Positions 34,036 through 39,053 of a stretch of DNA of 39,053 nucleotides are shown here, piece after piece; within the stretch, counting starts at the first letter, position 1; the number at the start of each line of letters is the position of its first letter. A model generated the notes under the pieces. It had not been told where the DNA came from, did no database searches, and was given only the letters and a program-made list of their open reading frames with translations. The position numbers and the translations under genes were made by a program. The stretch comes from Propionivibrio sp. GTDB taxonomy: Bacteria > Pseudomonadota > Gammaproteobacteria > Burkholderiales > Rhodocyclaceae. The DNA is taken from contig JARKPC010000174.1 in NCBI GenBank assembly GCA_029975435.1, positions 1 through 39,053 of the forward strand, in the 5' to 3' direction.

Positions 34036-34839
34036 ATGACTGCCACACAGCCGATTCTCTTCCTTTCTCACGGTTCGCCGATGACCGCGCTCGGCGGCGA
34101 CGAGTTGAATCTCGCCTGGACGCGCCTGGCGGAGCGCCTCACGCGTCCGACGGCGATCCTGATGGTTTCGGCGCACTGGAATACGCGTGTGCCGATCATT
34201 TCCGGTAGCGCCCACCCGGAAACGATCCATGATTTCGGCGGATTTCCGGAGGAGCTCTACGCATTGCGCTATCCCGCGCCGGGCGATCCGGCGTTGGCCC
34301 ACCGTATCAAGCAGCGCCTGTCCGACGCCGGCATCGCGGCCGGAATCGATGCCTCGCGCGGACTGGACCACGGTGCCTGGGTGCCGCTGCGTGCGCTGTT
34401 TCCACGCGCCGACGTTCCCGTGTTGCAACTGTCCGTCCAGCCCGAGCGTTGCGCACGGCACCACTACGCGCTGGGCGCTGCACTGGCGCCGCTGGCCGGG
34501 GAGAACATCCTGATCATCGGCTCCGGGCACTTGACCCATAACCTGATGGACTACCTGCGACCCTCGGGCGAGCGGCCGGCCGCCAGCACCCGTGCGTTCC
34601 GCGACTGGGTGCATGCGCGCCTGATGATGAGTTCCGCGGACGCCGACGATGAACTCTTCGACTGGCCGCAGCGCGCGCCCGATTCGCGCTTCGCTCATCC
34701 GACACCAGAACACTTCCTGCCACTGTTCGTTGCCCTCGGCGCGGCTGGAAAAAATCGTCGCACCGAATGGCTGGGAGGCGGCTGGGTAGGAGATGCGCTG
34801 GCCGCCGACAATTACCTGTTCACGGCGGCGGGAGACTGA
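34036..34839 (+). CDS. Class III extradiol dioxygenase (4,5-DOPA-dioxygenase/YgiD family)
   Basis: A 267-aa LigB-superfamily protein. Conserved metal-binding and catalytic His residues are visible in LFLSHGSPM (H14), VSAHWNTR, GLDHGAWVPLRALFP and IGSGHLTHNL. E. coli YgiD (4,5-DOPA dioxygenase) and plant DODA are models. It would open a catecholic ring, possibly of a dietary or plant-derived phenol, or an oxidised quinol. It is the last gene of the lysR-divergent doxX-gst-dioxygenase set. A weak hairpin follows. Confidence 0.9.
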   Translation: MTATQPILFLSHGSPMTALGGDELNLAWTRLAERLTRPTAILMVSAHWNTRVPIISGSAHPETIHDFGGFPEELYALRYPAPGDPALAHRIKQRLSDAGIAAGIDASRGLDHGAWVPLRALFPRADVPVLQLSVQPERCARHHYALGAALAPLAGENILIIGSGHLTHNLMDYLRPSGERPAASTRAFRDWVHARLMMSSADADDELFDWPQRAPDSRFAHPTPEHFLPLFVALGAAGKNRRTEWLGGGWVGDALAADNYLFTAAGD

Positions 34840-34851
34840 GTGAGGCATTGT

Positions 34852-34872
34852 TGCCGGCGTTTTCCGGCATTT
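34852..34872 (+). terminator. Weak hairpin after the dioxygenase gene
   Basis: TGCCGG (34852-34857) and CCGGCA (34864-34869) form a 6-bp stem with a CGTTTT loop, followed by TTT. It sits in the gap between the convergent dioxygenase and 69-aa genes. Confidence 0.4.
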
Positions 34873-34885
34873 ACGCAGCAGACGG

Positions 34886-35095
34886 CTAGACGAGAACCAC
34901 GTCGGAAAGGCTTACCTCGATGCGGAAACTCGCGCCGTAACAAATGATCTTCTTCAGTCGGCGATTGACCTCGGCCACCAGGAAGGAATTTTCGAGGGCT
35001 ACCCCCTGGCGCATGGCGCGGTCCTTGATCTCTTGGAAAGCAATCTTGTTGAGGCGGACGATGCGGCCAACGTAATGATTCAAGCTCTTGTTCAT
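34886..35095 (-). CDS. Small conserved-looking hypothetical protein (69 aa)
   Basis: A 69-aa basic protein beginning MNKSLNHYVGRIVRLNKIAF and ending GASFRIEVSLSDVVLV. It is preceded by a strong AAGGAGA site and uses codons like its neighbours, so it is probably a real gene. Alternating hydrophobic residues in the C-terminal half (ICYGASFRIEVSLSDVVLV) suggest a small beta-barrel, possibly Sm-like, but I cannot name a family. It has a probable 3' hairpin shared with the convergent dioxygenase gene. It lies between that operon and rpoH; no operon partner is evident. Confidence 0.7.
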   Translation of the reverse strand: MNKSLNHYVGRIVRLNKIAFQEIKDRAMRQGVALENSFLVAEVNRRLKKIICYGASFRIEVSLSDVVLV

Positions 35096-35332
35096 CGAGT
35101 TCTCCTTTTGCGCGACAGTTACGCCAGAAGCCTATCCACCTAAAAGCAATAGGGATGCCAAACAGATGAGTCCCGAACAAATCAGTGAGTTGTCGGGTTC
35201 GGCCAAAGCGAAGAAATAGCTGACTTGTCGCCGCAATCAGACGGACAAACTGCCGGCGACAGGCAGGCCATTGATATGCATGGTTTTGTTGCTGTCGCCA
35301 GACCGCGACGGCTTTCCCGCTTGCGCGCAGGA
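35096..35332. other. Non-coding gap between the 69-aa gene and the rpoH terminator
   Basis: About 240 bases with no supported gene. It should contain the promoter of the 69-aa gene, but no clear -35/-10 pair was found. Confidence 0.5.
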
Positions 35333-35371
35333 ACAAAAAAGCCGTTCAGGTCGCCCCGAACGGCTTTCTCT
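35333..35371 (-). terminator. Terminator after rpoH
   Basis: A perfect 10-bp stem (AAAGCCGTTC at 35338-35347, GAACGGCTTT at 35358-35367) with a 10-base loop. On the minus strand it runs into TTTTTTGTTC, a strong T-run, 20 bases past the rpoH stop codon. Confidence 0.9.
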
Positions 35372-35386
35372 TGATTCAAGTCTGGA

Positions 35387-36244
<858 letters not shown>

Positions 36245-36282
36245 TTGGATCTTCACCTCCTTCTAAAAGAGCCAAGTAAATT

Positions 36283-36309
36283 TTAGCACTCGCGGTCTGA
36301 GAGTGCTAA
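36283..36309. promoter_or_regulatory. CIRCE element (HrcA operator) upstream of rpoH
   Basis: TTAGCACTC (36283-36291), a 9-base spacer (36292-36300) and GAGTGCTAA (36301-36309) form the perfect consensus inverted repeat TTAGCACTC-N9-GAGTGCTAA. It lies 39 bases upstream of the rpoH ATG, just before the ribosome-binding site. HrcA bound here would repress sigma-32 synthesis at normal temperature. Confidence 0.95.
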
Positions 36310-36582
36310 TCGACGGAAAAGTTTCTTGTATCAGTTTGTAATCCTGACAATTAAAGTCGAAAACTCCCGGTGGCCAAGTGTCGGTTTTCACTGAGTTTCG
36401 AACTTTTTTCATTCGGTTCTGAATTCGACGATTTGGCCGAGTCGTCCAATTGGCAAGCGCTACAGAGAATTTGATGGCGAAATAACTGGTAGTGGTTCCG
36501 CTTTAATCAAGACTGAAATGCCCAGTTGGGCGAACTCACCCACGCGACCGAATGCGGAAGTACGCCTCTGACAAAAGCGGAC

Positions 36583-36653
36583 GTTCAACGTTTTAATTCA
36601 CCGGCGATGCGTGGCTTTATGGCGCAGCGTCCCGTGGAAAGATGGGTTGGGAC
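36583..36653 (-). repeat. attC-like integron cassette recombination site
   Basis: The 71-base segment is bounded by GTTCAAC (36583-36589; GTTGAAC on the minus strand, fitting GTTRRRY) and GTTGGGA (36646-36652; the partner end, one base from consensus). Inner arms TTCACCGG (36597-36604) and CCCGTGGAA (36631-36639) pair with extra-helical bases, as in attC sites. It overlaps the 3' end of a minus-strand frame (ending SPNPSFHGTLRHKATHRR), as expected for a cassette. Confidence 0.5.
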
Positions 36654-36897
36654 TCAGTTTGAGATGTCCTTGCCACCACTTGATCTGATGGATACTACGC
36701 ATCGGGGAAATGGTACAGAAACTCGCCCGCCAAGTTATACCTATCGGCCGGCCCCACGTTGAAGAGAAAACAGTGCTCACGCCATGAAGCGATACCTCCT
36801 TGAGGACTTGGGTAAACGTCCCGCCGGACTTGCTTCCATGTGACCGAAGTGGCTGGCTTTGCATTTCGGACAATTCCGATAGCAACAATTCGTCCAA
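36598..36897 (-). pseudogene. Possible cassette-encoded ORF, unknown or decayed
   Basis: A 99-residue frame reading into the attC-like site, with a tail (KLSPNPSFHGTLRHKATHRR) of the kind I recall on proteins whose 3' ends run into attC repeats. An overlapping frame (36695-36904) encodes GVGRIVAIGIVRNAKPATSVTW and ends EFLYHFPDA, which looks more protein-like. A frameshift between them is possible. No ribosome-binding site or family was recognised. Confidence 0.3.
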
Positions 36898-36962
36898 CGC
36901 CCAAGTCTAGATCCAGTGCTCCAAGGTTCAGGCGCGAGAAACCGAATGAACACAGTACGCTT

Positions 36963-38102
36963 TCAGTTGAGGAACCTCAAATCGCGGAAAACAATTTGAC
37001 CATTCAGAATCGTCATGTACGGAAGCAACATTCGATTCCCTTGGCGCGTTTGCTTCAGCGTATCCCGGAACGTGACCAGATTTATATCCATATGGAAGAT
37101 TGCGATATCTGCGTACGCCCCTGCTGACAGGGTTCCGATTTTTCCCTGAAGTCCCATCAGGCCCGCGGGTTTGCAAGTTGCAGCGGCAATTACTTCTGGG
37201 AGCTTGCATCCCAACGCCAAATACTTCGATAGAGTGTATGGAAGGCTATATACAGGGGGTTTAAACAACGTTTTCACGGTGAGATCCGAACTAATGACAT
37301 CCGGAAAAAACCCATCTTCAAGTGCTGCTTCAGCGGTACTAAAGGCGAAATGATTTGAGCCATTCGCGGCATCAAAAACAATGCCACGCGAACGCGCTTC
37401 TTTAACGGCATGTTTAACGCGTCCGCTGTCCAAAATAGTTTCCCCAGTGCCATGGAAAACATGACAGAAAATGTCACCCGGCCGTAAGACCCCCAGCAAA
37501 TCTTCTACAGGTGTAGGTCCATCCGTGACATGAACGCAAACAGGAACCCCAATCTCATCGGCAACTTCGATTGTTCTCTTTACAAAATCAAGGCCGACCG
37601 GGCCGACCAAGCCTTTGCTGTTTCGAATTTTTAAACCGATCAAAACATCCTTGTGCTTCTCGAAAAGATATTTCATCTTTGGCCTGTCCCAGGCATCCGG
37701 TTTGATTTCCTCGTGAAACTGAGTTGTTCCCAAACCAGTCGGGCACACGTGCATGAATGCTTTATATCGCACGCGCTGCATCAGCATGGAAGCAGCGAAC
37801 AATTCGAAATTCGCTGTCCCAGAGCTACCCGGGTCAACCGCAGCAGTAACTCCCGACGGCAGAAATGACGGGTCCGCTGGTATACACAGATCTGAACCGC
37901 ATCCGAAAAAGTGCGCATGAAAATCGATGAGCCCAGGCGTCACGATGAGACCACTGGCATCGATATCTTGAGTTGCAACGACCTCTTCGCCGTCTTTTGG
38001 CACCGCGATCTTGCCGTTAAGCACTAGAACATCAGTAACTTGATCCAGATCTTGTAATGGATCGATCACATGTCCGCCCGTAATTCGTAAATCCACTTTC
38101 AT
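36963..38102 (-). CDS. Amidohydrolase/deacetylase-family metallohydrolase
   Basis: A 379-aa binuclear-metal amidohydrolase. Ligands appear in order: HxH in DFHAHFFG (about residues 60-67), the likely carboxylated Lys in LIGLKIRNS (about 155-163), His in VCVHVTDGP, His in FCHVFHGTG, and Asp in VISSDLTVKT (about 269-278). The C-terminal GTLSAGAYADIAIFHMD is the composite beta-domain. It resembles the Atu3266/EF_0837-type deacetylase group, which hydrolyses acetylated or acylated hydroxy acids and amino acids. Base composition is far lower in G+C than its neighbours, indicating recent transfer. An AGGAGGG site precedes the ATG, 35 bases after the HMG-CoA-lyase-like gene. Confidence 0.87.
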   Translation of the reverse strand: MKVDLRITGGHVIDPLQDLDQVTDVLVLNGKIAVPKDGEEVVATQDIDASGLIVTPGLIDFHAHFFGCGSDLCIPADPSFLPSGVTAAVDPGSSGTANFELFAASMLMQRVRYKAFMHVCPTGLGTTQFHEEIKPDAWDRPKMKYLFEKHKDVLIGLKIRNSKGLVGPVGLDFVKRTIEVADEIGVPVCVHVTDGPTPVEDLLGVLRPGDIFCHVFHGTGETILDSGRVKHAVKEARSRGIVFDAANGSNHFAFSTAEAALEDGFFPDVISSDLTVKTLFKPPVYSLPYTLSKYLALGCKLPEVIAAATCKPAGLMGLQGKIGTLSAGAYADIAIFHMDINLVTFRDTLKQTRQGNRMLLPYMTILNGQIVFRDLRFLN

Positions 38103-38137
38103 TTGAGACCCTCCTTGATAATTCCTTATAGGGCTGC

Positions 38138-39053
38138 TTATTTATTGTTCTGACCCTGCGCCTTTTCCTTCACCAGATCGACGCAGCGTCCGGCCTTGAG
38201 CACCGTGCTCGCGGCCGGGTGACCGACGAACTCGGCTGCCAGACGCGCGGTATCCATGGCCTTCAGCAGGTCGATGCCGGTATCGATGCCCATCTCGTGC
38301 AACATGTGGATGACATCTTCCGACGCCACGTTGCCGGAAGCCCCCGGCGCGAACGGACAGCCGCCAAGACCGGCGAAAGCACCGTCGAACATGCGAATAC
38401 CCGCCTGGATGGCAGTAACGATGTTGGCCAGCGCCATGTCGCGCGTATTGTGGAAGTGCATAACCCACTGCACTTGCGGGAACAGCTGGATCATGTGCGT
38501 ACCGAGTTCATAGACCTGACGCGGGTTGGCCATGCCGGTGGTATCCGACAGCGACAGTTCGGTGATCCCCAGTTTGACGAAACTGCGCACGACGTTCTCG
38601 ACCTGTTCGACGGGCACGCGCCCCTGGAACGGGCAGCCGAACGAGGTCGAAATGGCGCCGGAAAGAGTCATCTTGTTCTGGGCAGCAAATTCGACACAAT
38701 CGGCGAAACCTTCGACCATCTTGACCGGCGTGCTGTTGAAGTTGGCCAGGCAGTGCGCTTCGCTGGCCGAGACGGTCAGCTTGGCCTTGGTCAGGCCCGC
38801 GTCGAAAGCACGTTGCACGCCCTTGATGTTCGGCACCAGCGCCCGATACTCGACGCCCTCGACCTTCTTCATGGCGCGGCACAGCGCGTCGGTATCGGCC
38901 ATCTGCGGCACGGCCTTGGGGTGCACGAAGGCGCCGACTTCGATGATCTTTACGCCGGAGGCGACCACCGCATCGAGAAGCTGCAGCTTCTGTTCTATCG
39001 AGGGGATCGTCTTTTCGTTCTGCAGTCCGTCGCGCAATCCGACTTCGCAGAGG
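38138..39053 (-). CDS. Hydroxymethylglutaryl-CoA lyase family protein, 5' end beyond window
   Basis: At least 305 residues are visible and the frame continues past the right edge. The start of the visible part, LCEVGLRDGLQNEK, corresponds to the conserved N-terminal RDGLQNE motif of HMG-CoA lyase, so the real start lies outside. Other motifs are IEVGAFVHPKAVPQMAD, SLSDTTGMANP and the signature GLGGCPFAPGASGNVASED with the catalytic Cys. The enzyme cleaves HMG-CoA or a related 3-hydroxy-acyl-CoA to acetyl-CoA (or pyruvate) and a keto acid, usually in leucine or aromatic catabolism. The downstream amidohydrolase is of foreign composition. Confidence 0.9.
   Translation of the reverse strand, partial: LCEVGLRDGLQNEKTIPSIEQKLQLLDAVVASGVKIIEVGAFVHPKAVPQMADTDALCRAMKKVEGVEYRALVPNIKGVQRAFDAGLTKAKLTVSASEAHCLANFNSTPVKMVEGFADCVEFAAQNKMTLSGAISTSFGCPFQGRVPVEQVENVVRSFVKLGITELSLSDTTGMANPRQVYELGTHMIQLFPQVQWVMHFHNTRDMALANIVTAIQAGIRMFDGAFAGLGGCPFAPGASGNVASEDVIHMLHEMGIDTGIDLLKAMDTARLAAEFVGHPAASTVLKAGRCVDLVKEKAQGQNNK

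Larger units (their letters stand above)
36310..36962. other. A+T-rich region between rpoH and the amidohydrolase: rpoH promoter region and a possible decayed gene cassette
   Basis: About 650 bases of much lower G+C (near 37% at 36301-36360) than the flanking chromosome. The first part should hold the rpoH promoter; no unambiguous hexamer pair was found. Further on lies an attC-like site (36583-36653) and, on the minus strand, overlapping short frames (36598-36897 and 36695-36904) that may be one frame-shifted cassette gene. None can be assigned a function. Confidence 0.55.

Noticed and set aside
33340-34848. 502-codon minus-strand frame opposite the GST and dioxygenase genes
   Set aside because: It spans two convincing plus-strand genes and the gap between them, with Arg/Gly/Gln-rich low-complexity translation.

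Overview
The window (about 60-63% G+C over most of its length) looks like the chromosome of a betaproteobacterium, most likely in or near the Rhodocyclales. That placement rests on remembered gene order (accB-accC-prmA-zinc-ribbon protein; waaA-waaC beside a WbpM/PglF-type dehydratase) and on gene content such as TRAP and tripartite tricarboxylate (TTT) transporters with Bug-type binding proteins. No rRNA, tRNA, CRISPR array or intact insertion sequence was seen.

Bases 1-15126 are mainly housekeeping and envelope genes. The 3' end of a fused TRAP permease (terminated by a perfect hairpin) is followed by an isoaspartyl-methyltransferase-like gene and tolC. Convergent to them are waaA and waaC (LPS inner core), then a membrane-bound NDP-sugar dehydratase and apaH. 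A minus-strand block follows: hypothetical nucleotidyltransferase-like gene, TlpA-like thioredoxin, accB, accC, prmA, DUF3426 protein and PfkB kinase. mpl is divergent from this block.

Bases 15214-31731 form a carbohydrate-acquisition region. On the plus strand: a Cra-like LacI regulator, a ribokinase-family kinase, a complete TRAP transporter (dctPQM) and a second, very Cra-like LacI regulator. On the minus strand: a YhcH/NanQ-like protein, a pentulose-type FGGY kinase, an L-fucose/D-arabinose-type isomerase, a DapA/NanA-superfamily aldolase-like protein, an IclR regulator, an Asp-box (sialidase-fold) protein and tctC-tctB-tctA. The kinase promoter (TTGAAA-17-TATATT) carries a 20-bp palindrome, TTGCTAATTCGAGTTAGCAA. 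A 14/16 match lies upstream of the ribokinase gene 15 kb away, which suggests a single LacI/Cra-type regulon. Isomerase plus pentulose kinase without a fuculose-phosphate aldolase points to a D-arabinose-like route (aldose to ketopentose to ketopentose phosphate), but the substrate is not proven.

Bases 31823-34839 hold a LysR regulator divergent from doxX, a glutathione transferase and an extradiol (DODA-type) dioxygenase, with a strong dyad between them. A 69-aa conserved-looking protein and rpoH (sigma-32) follow. A perfect CIRCE element lies just upstream of rpoH, so HrcA probably controls sigma-32. Bases 36310-38110 are markedly A+T-rich and look acquired: an attC-like site with a decayed or unknown cassette ORF, then an amidohydrolase. 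The amidohydrolase sits directly downstream of an HMG-CoA-lyase-family gene that runs off the end of the window.
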